Shown: positions 52,460 to 60,923, numbered from the stretch's first letter. The stretch is DNA of 64,000 nucleotides from Prauserella endophytica (GCF_005146945.1 NZ_SWMS01000025.1:34717-98716), one strand, 5' to 3'. Notes: a model not told the origin generated them from the sequence alone. Made by a program: numbers and translations.

Positions 52460-52535
52460 CCTTTCGTCGTCAAAACAGTAGGCGGACTTTTTTTGGACTG
52501 TGCAGTGCGAAGCCGCCTATCCGCCAAACGAAAGG
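52460..52535 (+). promoter_or_regulatory. Possible leader structure that hides the ketosynthase ribosome site
   Basis: CCTTTCG at 52460-52466 is the exact complement of CGAAAGG at 52529-52535, which contains the AAAGG part of the ribosome site. Inside it TAGGCGG at 52479-52485 pairs with CCGCCTA at 52513-52519 around a 27-base loop with a run of seven T. The two helices stack in order in front of the GTG start at 52543. This could be a switch, but it is not a known riboswitch class. Confidence 0.4.
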
Positions 52536-52542
52536 TGAGAAA

Positions 52543-53721
52543 GTGAGTAAGGACAAGGACGTGTCGCGTGGAATCGAAATATGCGGCATCGGTGCGGTCA
52601 CCGGTTATGGCTGGGGCCGCGAAATGCTGTGGGACGGCCTGGTTTCCGGCAAGTCCGCGGCCGTGCTGACCGGCGGTTTCGGCCGGAACCGGGACGAGTC
52701 CGCCTGGGTCGCCGCGGTGCCCGAAGGCGGTGATCCCGCCGACGGCCGTGGTCGCTTTGCTCGTGCCATGCGCGCTTCCGCACGCGAGGCGATCGAGGAC
52801 GCGAAGGGCCGCGGGTGGACTCCGGGCAGGCGGGTCGGTCTGCTGCACGCCGTCGTGATCGGAGAGGCGTATCTGTGGAAGGACTTCTACGTCACCGACA
52901 AGGGAAAACTGCGACTGCGGGATTACCTGGCGCTCATGCCGTCCACTCCGATGTCGACGTTCATGCAGGAGTACGGATTCCACGGGCCCGCCATGAACGT
53001 GTCGGCGATGTGTGCCTCGGGAAACGCGGGACTGCTCACGGCGAAGGCGTGGCTCGACGCGGGGATCGTGGACGACGTCGTGCTCGTCGCCACGGATCTG
53101 TCGCTCACGCCGGAGAACGTGCTGCATTTCACTCGGCTCGGCGTCGCGGTGGCCAACCGGGAGCCACTCGACGGCTGTCGTCCCTTCCAGGAGGGCAGCC
53201 GCGGTTTCGTGATGGGTGAGGCGTCGGTCGGGATGGTGCTTTCGAACCGCTCCGACAAGCCGTATGCGGTCACCCTCGGCGGTGCCATGTCCCACGACGC
53301 GTACCACGTGACGTCGATCGACCCGGAGTTTCCCGAGGTGCGGCGCTGTTTCGTGGAGGCGCTCGACAACGCGCGGGTGCCGGCGGAGGAAGTCCGCTAC
53401 GTCAACGCGCACGGCCCCGGCACGAAGCAGTGCGACAGGGTCGAGGCCGCGATCGTGGAGGAGATGTTCCGTCCGGACACCGGGATCTACTCGGTGAAGC
53501 CGCTGGCCGGGCACTGCCAGGGCGCGGCGTCGGCGGTCGAGGTCGCGGTGGCGGCGATCGGCTATGAACGCGGCGTGATCCCTGCTCCACCGAGCGTGGC
53601 CGAGGCGCATCCGCAGCTGCTGCACGGTGAGTTCGGTGTGGACGGCGGGCTGACCGTGAAGTCGTCGCTGGGCATGGGCGGCCACAACTCCGTGGTCGTG
53701 CTCGGTCCGGCTCGCGCGTGA
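52543..53721 (+). CDS. Stand-alone beta-ketoacyl synthase
   Basis: The 392-residue thiolase-fold protein has the catalytic cysteine in NVSAMCASGNAG near 155, the first histidine in NAHGPGTKQCD near 288 and the second in KPLAGHCQGAASA near 327, with a final GMGGHNSVVVL. The triad Cys-His-His is that of FabF/KAS II-type enzymes. The usual TACSS motif is AMCAS, an unusual form. No acyl carrier protein, acyltransferase or reductase gene is nearby, so the product is unknown. GTG start is preceded by AAAGG-TGAG and a foldable leader; a strong terminator follows. Confidence 0.82.
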   Translation: MSKDKDVSRGIEICGIGAVTGYGWGREMLWDGLVSGKSAAVLTGGFGRNRDESAWVAAVPEGGDPADGRGRFARAMRASAREAIEDAKGRGWTPGRRVGLLHAVVIGEAYLWKDFYVTDKGKLRLRDYLALMPSTPMSTFMQEYGFHGPAMNVSAMCASGNAGLLTAKAWLDAGIVDDVVLVATDLSLTPENVLHFTRLGVAVANREPLDGCRPFQEGSRGFVMGEASVGMVLSNRSDKPYAVTLGGAMSHDAYHVTSIDPEFPEVRRCFVEALDNARVPAEEVRYVNAHGPGTKQCDRVEAAIVEEMFRPDTGIYSVKPLAGHCQGAASAVEVAVAAIGYERGVIPAPPSVAEAHPQLLHGEFGVDGGLTVKSSLGMGGHNSVVVLGPARA

Positions 53722-53726
53722 CCGAA

Positions 53727-53764
53727 GCCGGTGACCGGCATACTGCTCGATGCCGGTCACCGGC
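53727..53764 (+). terminator. Terminator of the ketosynthase gene
   Basis: A perfect 14-base stem, GCCGGTGACCGGCA with its complement, closes a ten-base loop six bases after the stop codon. Confidence 0.85.
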
Positions 53765-53848
53765 CTCGCGATGTCTGTGAAGTGGCTTGCGTGGCGGAGC
53801 CGATGGGCGGTTCAGGCGCGAGGCGGCTCCGCCGGTTCCGAGTCGCAG

Positions 53849-54283
53849 CTAATCGCTGAGCGAGGCGTCGAGGTTGATCGTGGTGCCCGCGAGGGCCCTG
53901 CTCACCGGGCACGTTTCCTTGGCCGTACCGGCGAGCTCCTGGAACTTCTGCTCGTCGACGCCGTCGACCGCGGCGCGCAACGTGATGTCGATGCCGGTGA
54001 TGGTGAGCCCGCCCCCGGAGGGTGTCACCGTCACCTCGGCGCTGACGTCGATCGTCCTGGGCGAGAGGCCCTCCTTCTCCAGGACGCCGGCAAGATTCAT
54101 CGCGAGGCACGACGACTGTGCCGCCGCGATCAGCTCCTCGGGACTGGTCGTGCCCTCGGGCTCGCCGATCCGGCGCGGGAACGTGACCTCGAACTGCCCG
54201 CTGTTGGACGAGTCGAGCGTCACGGTGCCCTTGCCCGAGTTGAGTCCGCCGGTCCAATGCGTGGTGGAGTCGCGGCTGGCCAT
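53849..54283 (-). CDS. OsmC-family peroxiredoxin
   Basis: The 144-residue protein has the family's TTHWTGGLNSGKGTV start, the first catalytic cysteine in AAAQSSCLAMNLAG near 66 and the second in AKETCPVSRAL near 122. The cysteine pair reduces organic hydroperoxides. The ATG at 54283 is chosen because AAGGGAG lies seven bases in front. It is a single gene between the ketosynthase terminator and a TetR gene on the same strand. Confidence 0.88.
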   Translation of the reverse strand: MASRDSTTHWTGGLNSGKGTVTLDSSNSGQFEVTFPRRIGEPEGTTSPEELIAAAQSSCLAMNLAGVLEKEGLSPRTIDVSAEVTVTPSGGGLTITGIDITLRAAVDGVDEQKFQELAGTAKETCPVSRALAGTTINLDASLSD

Positions 54284-54349
54284 GTCGGCTCCCTTCGTGG
54301 CGTTGCTGCTGGTCCCCTCGACCATAGGCCGGTTCGGCGCTGAGGCCGC

Positions 54350-55042
54350 CTATCCGAGCCCCACGAACAGCGTCATCTGCTCAACGGTGTGGGTGAAGAA
54401 CTCGTCGGCGGGGTCGACCGTGTTCGCGAACTGCCCACCCAGTTCGAAGCCGACCATGCCGAACAACTGGACCCACGCGATGAGCCCCCGCGCGAGGACC
54501 TCCTCCGGCACGTCGGGCGCCAGTTGCGCGCGGACGATGCCCACCTGCCTGCGCAGCTCGGGGGACATTTCCGGACCCTTGAAGGGCGGCTTGACCTCGC
54601 CGGCACGCCACGCGTCGCGGAGGGCGCCGATGAACACGGCAGGCACGCGCGTGGCGGGCGTGACGGTGTCCTGGGGAGCCCGGTAGCCGGGGATCGGTGT
54701 GCCGTAGATCAGGGAGTACTCGTGCCGGTTGGCAAGTCCCCACGCGCGCAGACCATGGCACGCGGCGCGCCAGCGCTCGCGCGGTGCGTCGGCGCCCGCG
54801 GCGGCCTTCTCCAGAGTCGCGCCCAGCGCGTTGTAGGCGTCGATGATCAGCGCGGTGAGCAGGTCGTCACGGCTGGGGAAGTAGCGGTACAGAGCTGAGG
54901 ACACCATGCCGAGCTCCCTGGCGACCGCGCGCAGGGAAAGGCCGTCGGCGCCCTGTTCCCCGAGCTGTCTGCGGGCCTCGTCCTTGATCGCGGCCGTCAG
55001 CTCCGCACGGGCTCGTTCTCTCGCGGTCCGGTGGGCTGGCAT
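54350..55042 (-). CDS. TetR-family transcriptional regulator
   Basis: The 230-residue protein has the HTH of TetR (SLRAVARELGMVSSALYRYFPSRDDLLTAL at about 36-66), and a helical C-terminal domain of the TetR_C type with HEYSLIYGTPIPGYRAP. The start is ATG 55042; the longer frame upstream would read through the operator region. The gene is divergent from an F420-dependent reductase with two GAGAGC-N3-GCTCTC sites between them, so it probably represses both itself and the reductase. The effector is unknown. Confidence 0.88.
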   Translation of the reverse strand: MPAHRTARERARAELTAAIKDEARRQLGEQGADGLSLRAVARELGMVSSALYRYFPSRDDLLTALIIDAYNALGATLEKAAAGADAPRERWRAACHGLRAWGLANRHEYSLIYGTPIPGYRAPQDTVTPATRVPAVFIGALRDAWRAGEVKPPFKGPEMSPELRRQVGIVRAQLAPDVPEEVLARGLIAWVQLFGMVGFELGGQFANTVDPADEFFTHTVEQMTLFVGLG

Positions 55043-55082
55043 GCCGCTCAGTGTGCCATTGGCGAGATCGGTGCACAAATTC

Positions 55083-55149
55083 GAGAGCACCGCTCTTGAC
55101 TCCTCGTGGACCAAGGTGTTCACTGATCTCAACAGAGAGCACCGCTCTC
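55083..55149. promoter_or_regulatory. Two TetR-type operators between the regulator and reductase genes
   Basis: GAGAGC-ACC-GCTCTt lies at 55083-55097 and the perfect GAGAGC-ACC-GCTCTC at 55135-55149, 52 bases apart. The first overlaps a TTGACT box (55096-55101) that can serve as a -35 element for the plus-strand gene. Matching sites on both sides fit dual control by the divergent TetR gene. Confidence 0.75.
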
Positions 55150-55166
55150 GAACTGAAGGAGACATC

Positions 55167-55622
55167 ATGGCGACCCAGTACGACGAGAACCGCTACCTCC
55201 GCCCCAAGGCCCCCACCAACCTGTTCAACAGCGCCGTCCAGCTGCTGACCCGGCTCGGCGTGAGCCTCTGGGGCAGCAGGGTGCTCTACGTCCGCGGCCG
55301 CAAGAGCGGCGAGTTGCGGTCGACGCCGGTGAACCTGCTGACGTTCGAGGGCGAGCGTTACCTCGTCGCGCCGAGGGGGCACACGCAGTGGGTGCGCAAC
55401 CTGCGCGTCGCGGGTGAGGCCGAGTTACGCGTGGGCAGACGCGTGGAGATGATCAAGCCGGTCGAGCTGTCCGACGACGAGAAGCCGCCCGTGATCCACG
55501 CGTACCTGAAGAAGTGGGCCTGGGAGACGGGCGCCTTCTTCGAGGACATCACCGCGAAGACCCCGCAGGACGAGCTGCGCCGCGTCGCCCCGGGCTTCCC
55601 GGTGTTCCGCATCCCCGCCTGA
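55167..55622 (+). CDS. Deazaflavin (F420)-dependent nitroreductase-family protein, Ddn-like
   Basis: The 151-residue split beta-barrel protein has the family's YVRGRKSGELRSTPVNLL, FEGERYLVAPRGHTQWVRNLR and VFRI ending. These proteins use F420H2 to reduce quinones, nitroaromatics or other acceptors. AAGGAGAC precedes the ATG. It is controlled by the divergent TetR gene through the two shared operators and is followed by a large inverted repeat. Confidence 0.87.
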   Translation: MATQYDENRYLRPKAPTNLFNSAVQLLTRLGVSLWGSRVLYVRGRKSGELRSTPVNLLTFEGERYLVAPRGHTQWVRNLRVAGEAELRVGRRVEMIKPVELSDDEKPPVIHAYLKKWAWETGAFFEDITAKTPQDELRRVAPGFPVFRIPA

Positions 55623-55674
55623 CGCGCAGGTGACCCGCGCCGCTGTCGCGAACGGAGCCCCACCCACCCCCGCC

Positions 55675-55730
55675 AAACGAGAGCAAGGGAGCTTTGCTCT
55701 CGTTTGACGGGAGTAAAGCTCCCTTGCTCC
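55675..55730. repeat. Nested inverted repeat (family B) between convergent genes
   Basis: Stem AAACGAGAGCAA at 55675-55686 pairs with TTGCTCTCGTTT at 55694-55705. The sequence that follows, with GAGTAAAGCTCCCTTGCTC, is the near-complement of GAGCAAGGGAGCTTTGCTC in the first part, so a larger hairpin is also possible. It lies between the stop codons of the reductase and fdsD and probably ends both transcripts. Confidence 0.8.
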
Positions 55731-55734
55731 CCGA

Positions 55735-55944
55735 TCAGACCTGCTTGGCGGCGGTGAGGGCTACCGGGTCGAAGGAGGTGGGGTCCTCATCGACCAGGCG
55801 GCGTAGTTCCGACTTCATCCTCGGGTCCCAGAACATCCGGATGTGGTTGGCGATCGCCTTCGCCGCCTCGTCGACCGGCAGGTGCCGGAACTGCACGGCG
55901 ATGTCGTTGGCCATCCGCACCTGAGGCGAGATCGTGCTCGTCAT
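55735..55944 (-). CDS. fdsD: Formate dehydrogenase delta subunit
   Basis: The 69-residue helical protein matches FdsD: VRMANDIAVQFRHLP, then AAKAIANHIRMFWDPRM. It is needed for assembly or stability of NAD-dependent formate dehydrogenase in other bacteria. It starts 12 bases after fdsA on the same strand and is the last gene of the operon. Confidence 0.88.
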   Translation of the reverse strand: MTSTISPQVRMANDIAVQFRHLPVDEAAKAIANHIRMFWDPRMKSELRRLVDEDPTSFDPVALTAAKQV

Positions 55945-55956
55945 GTCGCTCCTCGA

Positions 55957-58767
55957 CTAGTCCGCCAGCGCCGGTTCCTCGTCGCGGGCCGCGTCGTGCC
56001 GGTCCACCGCGTGCTTGAGGCCCACCTGCACCGCAGTCACCTTGTACTCGGGGCAGTTCGTCGCCCAGTCGGAGTTCTCGGTGGTCACCACGTTCGCCCC
56101 GGTCACGGGGTGGTGGAACGTCGTGTACACGACCCCCACGGGCATCCGGTCGGCGATCAGCGCGCGCAGCGTCGTGGTGCCCACCCGGCTGGAAAGCGTC
56201 ACCTCGTCGCCGTTCTCGATGCCCCTCACCTCGGCGTCGTGCGGGTGGATCTCCAGCACGTCCTCCGGGTGCCACGCGACGTTGGCGGTGCGCCGCGTCT
56301 GCGCGCCCACGTTGTACTGCGACAGGATGCGGCCGGTGGTGAGGATCAGCGGGTACTTGCGCGTGCTGCGTTCCCGCGTCGCCACGAACGGCGTCTGCAC
56401 GAACCGGCCCTTGCCGCGCACGAAGGCGTCGACATGCATCGTCGGCGTGCCCTCCGGGGCCTTGTCGTTGCACGGCCACTGCACGCTGCCGAGCTTGTCG
56501 AGCTTCTCGAACGAGACACCAGCGAAGGTCGGCGTCACCGCCGCGATCTCCGCCATGATCTCGCGCGGGTGCTCGTAGTTCATGGCGTAGCCCATCGCCT
56601 GCGCGATCTCGCACGCCACGCGCCACTCGTCCTTGCCCGTCTTCGGCGCCATCACCGGGCGCACGCGGTTGATGCGCCGCTCGGCGTTGGTGAACGTGCC
56701 GTCCTTCTCCAGGAACGACGTGCCCGGCAGGAAGACGTGCGCGAACTTCGCCGTCTCGTTGAGGAACAGGTCCTGCACCACCACCAGCTCCATCGCTGAA
56801 AGGGCGGCGTTGACGTGCTGGGTGTTCGGGTCGGACTGCGCGATGTCCTCACCCTGCACGAACAGGCCGAGGAACGTGCCGTCCACGGCGGCGTCGAACA
56901 TGTTCGGGATCCGCAGGCCCGGCTCCGGGAGGATCGGGCGCTCCCACAGCTTCTCGAACACCTCGCGCACGGCGTCGTCGGACACGTGCCGGTAGCCCGA
57001 CAGCTCGTGCGGGAACGAGCCCATGTCGCACGAGCCCTGCACGTTGTTCTGCCCGCGCAGCGGGTTCACCCCCACTCCCTCGCGGCCGATGTTGCCCGTG
57101 GCCATCGCGAGGTTCGCCATGCCCATCACCATCGTGGAGCCCTGGCTGTGCTCGGTGACGCCGAGGCCGTAGTAGATCGCGCCGTTGCCCGCGCCTCCGT
57201 AAAGCCGTGCCGCCGCGCGCACCTGCTCCGCGGGCACGCCGGTGATCGACTCGGTGGCCTCGGGGCTGTTCTCCTCACGGGCGATGAACGCGGCCCACTC
57301 GTCGAACTCCTCGCAGCGGTCGGCCACGAACGACCGGTCGACGAGGCCCTCGGTGACCACGACGTGCGCCATCGCGTTGACGATCGCGACGTTGGTGCCG
57401 GGTGCGAGCTGGAGGTGGTGCTCCGCCTCGATGTACGGCGAGCGCACGAGGTCGATCCGCCTCGGGTCTATGACGATCAGCTTGGCGCCCTCGCGCAGCC
57501 TGCGCTTCATGCGCGAGGCGAACACGGGGTGCCCGTCGGTCGGGTTCGCGCCGATCACCACGATCACGTCGGCCTGTGCGACCGAGCGGAAGTCCTGCGT
57601 GCCCGCCGAGGTGCCGAACGTCTGCTTGAGGCCGTAGCCGGTGGGCGAGTGGCAGACCCGGGCGCACGTGTCGACGTTGTTGTTGCCGAACGCCGCGCGC
57701 ACCATCTTCTGCACCACGTAGACCTCTTCGTTGGTGCAGCGCGACGACGTGATGCCGCCGATGGAACCGGCGCCGTGGCGGGCCTGGATGTCGCGGAACT
57801 TCTCGGCGACGTACGAGATCGCGGTCTCCCAGTCGACCTCGCGCCACTCGTCGGTGATCTTCTCGCGGATCATCGGGTTGAGCTTGCGGTCGGGGTGGGT
57901 CGCGTAGCCGAAAGCGAACCGGCCCTTGACGCACGAGTGGCCCTCGTTGGCGCCGCCGTCCTTGTACGGCACCATGCGCACGAGCTCGTCGCCACGCAGC
58001 TCGGCCTTGAACGAGCAGCCGACGCCGCAGTAGGCGCACGTGGTGAGCACGGTCCGCGTCGGCATGCCGAGGTCCACGACGGACTTCTCCTGCAGCGTCG
58101 CGGTCGGGCACGCCTGCACGCACGCGCCACACGAGACGCATTCGGAGTCCATGAACAGCTCGGCGGCGCCCGGCGACACCTTGGAGTCGAAGCCGCGGCC
58201 CTCGATCGTCAGGGCGAACGTCCCCTGCACCTCGCCGCAGGCCCGCACGCACCGCGAGCACACGATGCACTTGGACGCGTCGAAGTCGAAGTACGGGTTG
58301 CTGGTGTCCTTGGGCGCGTCGAGGTGGTTCTCGCCCTCGTAGCCGTAGCGCACCTGCCGCAGCCCGACGACGCCGGACATGTCCTGCAGCTCGCAGTCGC
58401 CGTTGGCGGCGCACGTGAGGCAGTCGAGCGGGTGGTCGGAGATGTAGAGCTCCATCACGCCCTGCCGCAGCTTTTCCAGCTTCGGCGTCTGCGTGCGCAC
58501 CTTCATACCCTCGGCCACGGGCGTGGTGCACGAGGCCGGGGTGCCCTTCTTGCCGTCGATCTCCACGAGACACAGCCGGCAGGAGCCGAACGCCTCGAGG
58601 CTGTCGGTGGCGCACAGCTTCGGGACGTCCGTCCCGGTCTCCGCCGCCGCGCGCATGATCGACGTGCCCTCCGGCACGGTCACTGGCACGCCGTCGATCT
58701 CGACGGTCACGGTCGCCGGTCCCGGCTTGGCCGGGGTGCCGAAGTCGTGTTCCTTCAACAGACCCAT
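55957..58767 (-). CDS. fdsA: NAD-dependent formate dehydrogenase alpha subunit (molybdopterin)
   Basis: The 936-residue protein begins with a 2Fe-2S ferredoxin domain (FGSCRLCLVEIDG), a His-Cys3 site (HPLDCLTCAANGDC), two 4Fe-4S clusters (CIVCSRCVRACGE and CVSCGACVQACPT), and then the molybdopterin domain starting with CAYCGVGC. The active-site cysteine is in RVCHSPTGYG. The last 120 residues form the dinucleotide-binding domain. It oxidises formate to CO2. It lies between fdsB (four-base gap) and fdsD. No FdhD sulfurtransferase gene, often part of such operons, is present in the window. Confidence 0.94.
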   Translation of the reverse strand: MGLLKEHDFGTPAKPGPATVTVEIDGVPVTVPEGTSIMRAAAETGTDVPKLCATDSLEAFGSCRLCLVEIDGKKGTPASCTTPVAEGMKVRTQTPKLEKLRQGVMELYISDHPLDCLTCAANGDCELQDMSGVVGLRQVRYGYEGENHLDAPKDTSNPYFDFDASKCIVCSRCVRACGEVQGTFALTIEGRGFDSKVSPGAAELFMDSECVSCGACVQACPTATLQEKSVVDLGMPTRTVLTTCAYCGVGCSFKAELRGDELVRMVPYKDGGANEGHSCVKGRFAFGYATHPDRKLNPMIREKITDEWREVDWETAISYVAEKFRDIQARHGAGSIGGITSSRCTNEEVYVVQKMVRAAFGNNNVDTCARVCHSPTGYGLKQTFGTSAGTQDFRSVAQADVIVVIGANPTDGHPVFASRMKRRLREGAKLIVIDPRRIDLVRSPYIEAEHHLQLAPGTNVAIVNAMAHVVVTEGLVDRSFVADRCEEFDEWAAFIAREENSPEATESITGVPAEQVRAAARLYGGAGNGAIYYGLGVTEHSQGSTMVMGMANLAMATGNIGREGVGVNPLRGQNNVQGSCDMGSFPHELSGYRHVSDDAVREVFEKLWERPILPEPGLRIPNMFDAAVDGTFLGLFVQGEDIAQSDPNTQHVNAALSAMELVVVQDLFLNETAKFAHVFLPGTSFLEKDGTFTNAERRINRVRPVMAPKTGKDEWRVACEIAQAMGYAMNYEHPREIMAEIAAVTPTFAGVSFEKLDKLGSVQWPCNDKAPEGTPTMHVDAFVRGKGRFVQTPFVATRERSTRKYPLILTTGRILSQYNVGAQTRRTANVAWHPEDVLEIHPHDAEVRGIENGDEVTLSSRVGTTTLRALIADRMPVGVVYTTFHHPVTGANVVTTENSDWATNCPEYKVTAVQVGLKHAVDRHDAARDEEPALAD

Positions 58768-58770
58768 GGT

Positions 58771-60321
58771 CTACTTCGCCTCCTCGTGGCGGGCGTTGTT
58801 CGTCATGAAGTCGTCGGGAAAATGGGTCAGCGCACTGCGCACCGGGTTGGGGGTCAGCCCGCCCATCGCGCACAGCGACCCGTCGGTCATCAGCTCGCAG
58901 AGGTCGTTCAGCAGCGCGAGGTTGCCGTCCCGGTCCTCGCCGCCCGTGATCTTGTCGATCACCTCGACGCCGCGCACGGCGCCGACGCGACACGGCGTGC
59001 ACTTGCCGCACGACTCCTCGGCACAGAACTCCATCGCGAACCGTGCCATCGCCGCCATGTCCACGGTGTCGTCGAACACCACCACCCCGCCGTGGCCCAG
59101 CATCGCGTCCGCGGCCGCGAACGCCTCGTAGTCCATCGGCAGCTCGAACTGCGAGGTCGGCACGTACGAGCCGAGCGGGCCGCCGACCTGCGCGGCCCGC
59201 ACCGGGCGGCCGGAACGCGTGCCGCCGCCGTAGCCGTTGACGAGCTCGCCGAGCGTGATGCCGAACGCGGTCTCGAACACCCCGCCGCGCGCGATGTTGC
59301 CCGCCAGCTGGAACACCTGCGTGCCACGGGAGCGTTCGACGCCGAGGTCGGCATACGCCTGCGGGCCGTCGGCGAGGATCGTCGGCACACTGGCGAGGGT
59401 CAGCACGTTGTTCACCACGGTCGGCTTGCCGAACAGCCCGGTGATCGCGGGGATCGGCGGCTTCGAGCGGACCATGCCGCGCTTGCCCTCGAGGCTCTCC
59501 AGCATGGAGGTCTCCTCGCCGCAGATGTAGGCGCCCGCGCCCACGCGCACGAAGAGGTCGAACTTCAGCCCGGAGCCGAGCACGTTCTCACCGAGCCAGC
59601 CGTGCGCGTAGGCGATGTCGATGGCCCTGCGCATCGTGTTCACGGCGTCCGGGTACTCCGAGCGGATGTAGATGTAGCCCTCGCTCGCGCCCACCGCGTG
59701 CGCGGCGATGGTCATGCCCTCGATGAGGCAGAACGGGTCGCCCTCCATGAGCATCCGGTCGGCGAACGTGCCGCTGTCGCCCTCGTCGGCGTTGCAGCAC
59801 ACGAACTTCAGCGGGCCCTCGGTGCCGCGCACCGTGTTCCACTTGATGCCCGCGGGGAACCCCGCGCCGCCGCGGCCGCGCAGGCCCGACTCGGTCACCT
59901 GTGCGACCACGTCCGCGGGGTCGAGCTCCAGTGCTCTGCGCAGCCCAGCGAGCCCGCCGTTCGCCTCGTAGTCCTCTGTGGATAGTGGGTCGGTGACGCC
60001 GACCCTGGCGAAGCACAGGCGCTGCTGGTCGCGCATCCACGACAGCTCGTCGACGACGCCCTGGCACAGCTCGTGCGGCGCGCCCTCGAACAGCCCGGCC
60101 TCGACGAGACCGGGCACGGCCTCAGGCGTCACCGGCCCGTAGCCGACGCGGCCCCGGTCGGTCTCCACCTCCACGAACGGTTCGAGCCAGAGCATGCCGC
60201 GCGAGCCGTTGCGCACGATCCGGACGGGTTCGGCGCCCGCCTCGCGCTGGATCGCGGCGGCGACCTCGTTGGCGCCCACCGAGACGGCTGCCGAGTCCCT
60301 CGGCACGTAGACGGTGATCAT
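58771..60321 (-). CDS. fdsB: Formate dehydrogenase beta subunit (NADH-binding, NuoF-like)
   Basis: The 516-residue protein has a short thioredoxin-like N-terminal domain and a NuoF domain with FMN/NADH-binding GLRGRGGAGFPAGIKW near 150, CNADEGDSGTFADR near 180, the GAGAYICGEETSM segment near 270 and the 4Fe-4S motif ESCGKCTPCRVG near 435. It hands electrons from formate to NAD. The ATG overlaps the fdsG stop by four bases. Confidence 0.94.
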   Translation of the reverse strand: MITVYVPRDSAAVSVGANEVAAAIQREAGAEPVRIVRNGSRGMLWLEPFVEVETDRGRVGYGPVTPEAVPGLVEAGLFEGAPHELCQGVVDELSWMRDQQRLCFARVGVTDPLSTEDYEANGGLAGLRRALELDPADVVAQVTESGLRGRGGAGFPAGIKWNTVRGTEGPLKFVCCNADEGDSGTFADRMLMEGDPFCLIEGMTIAAHAVGASEGYIYIRSEYPDAVNTMRRAIDIAYAHGWLGENVLGSGLKFDLFVRVGAGAYICGEETSMLESLEGKRGMVRSKPPIPAITGLFGKPTVVNNVLTLASVPTILADGPQAYADLGVERSRGTQVFQLAGNIARGGVFETAFGITLGELVNGYGGGTRSGRPVRAAQVGGPLGSYVPTSQFELPMDYEAFAAADAMLGHGGVVVFDDTVDMAAMARFAMEFCAEESCGKCTPCRVGAVRGVEVIDKITGGEDRDGNLALLNDLCELMTDGSLCAMGGLTPNPVRSALTHFPDDFMTNNARHEEAK

Positions 60322-60812
60322 GCGGTCTCCTCGCCACCTTCCGCGCGTACCAGCAGCTCCACCAGGCGCGCCCGGTCCATGAGCCCGTACATCCGGCCGT
60401 TGATCTGGGCCGCGGGGCCGAGGGCGCAGTTGCCGAGGCAGAAGACCTGCCCGAGCGTCACCGAGCCGTCCGGCGTCGTCTGCCCCACCTTCACGCCGAA
60501 CACCTGCTCGGCGTCCGCCACGAGGCGCTCCGCACCCACCGACTGGCAGGCCTCCGCGCGGCACAGTCGCACCGTCGTGGTGCCCGAGGGCTCGGCCTGG
60601 AAGTCGGAGTAGAAGGTGATCACGCCGTGCACGTCGGCGCGGCTCATGTTCAGCTCGTTCGCCAGCACCGGAACCACTTCCGGGGCGATGTAGCCGAACT
60701 CGGCCTGGATGCCGTGCAGGATCGGGAGCAGGGCTCCTCGCTCGCCCTTGTGCGCGTCGATCACGGCTCGAACGCGTTCCACGACCGACGTACCGGCGCT
60801 GTCCACCGCCAT
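60318..60812 (-). CDS. fdsG: Formate dehydrogenase gamma subunit (NuoE-like)
   Basis: The 164-residue thioredoxin-like 2Fe-2S protein has cysteines in VRLCRAEACQ near 83-88 and VFCLGNCALG near 123-127. It is the first gene of the fds operon. AAGGAGG stands directly before the ATG, and the palindrome GATGTATAC-N-GTATACATC lies just upstream, where a repressor could block the start of transcription or ribosome loading. Confidence 0.93.
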   Translation of the reverse strand: MAVDSAGTSVVERVRAVIDAHKGERGALLPILHGIQAEFGYIAPEVVPVLANELNMSRADVHGVITFYSDFQAEPSGTTTVRLCRAEACQSVGAERLVADAEQVFGVKVGQTTPDGSVTLGQVFCLGNCALGPAAQINGRMYGLMDRARLVELLVRAEGGEETA

Positions 60813-60826
60813 ACCGCAACCTCCTT

Positions 60827-60845
60827 GATGTATACGGTATACATC
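60827..60845. promoter_or_regulatory. Perfect palindrome before the formate dehydrogenase operon
   Basis: GATGTATAC-C-GTATACATC (minus-strand reading) is symmetric in all nine positions per arm and ends just in front of the AAGGAGG of fdsG. The TATAC-N-GTATA core resembles operators of GntR/FCD-type regulators. No such gene is adjacent; the nearest regulator is the IclR gene at 60924. A weaker pair CGTACCC/GGGTACG lies at 60852-60886. Confidence 0.6.
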
Positions 60846-60923
60846 GTCGATCGTACCCGCGCGGTGACGTAGACAACAAGGGTACGTTCCGCCGGGCGGG
60901 TGTGGAACGCACCGAATCGCTCG

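Noticed and set aside
49585..53760. A 1391-residue minus-strand open frame
   Set aside because: Only the part below 52350 has PAS, GGDEF and EAL domains; the upper part is antisense to the ketosynthase gene and has no domain.
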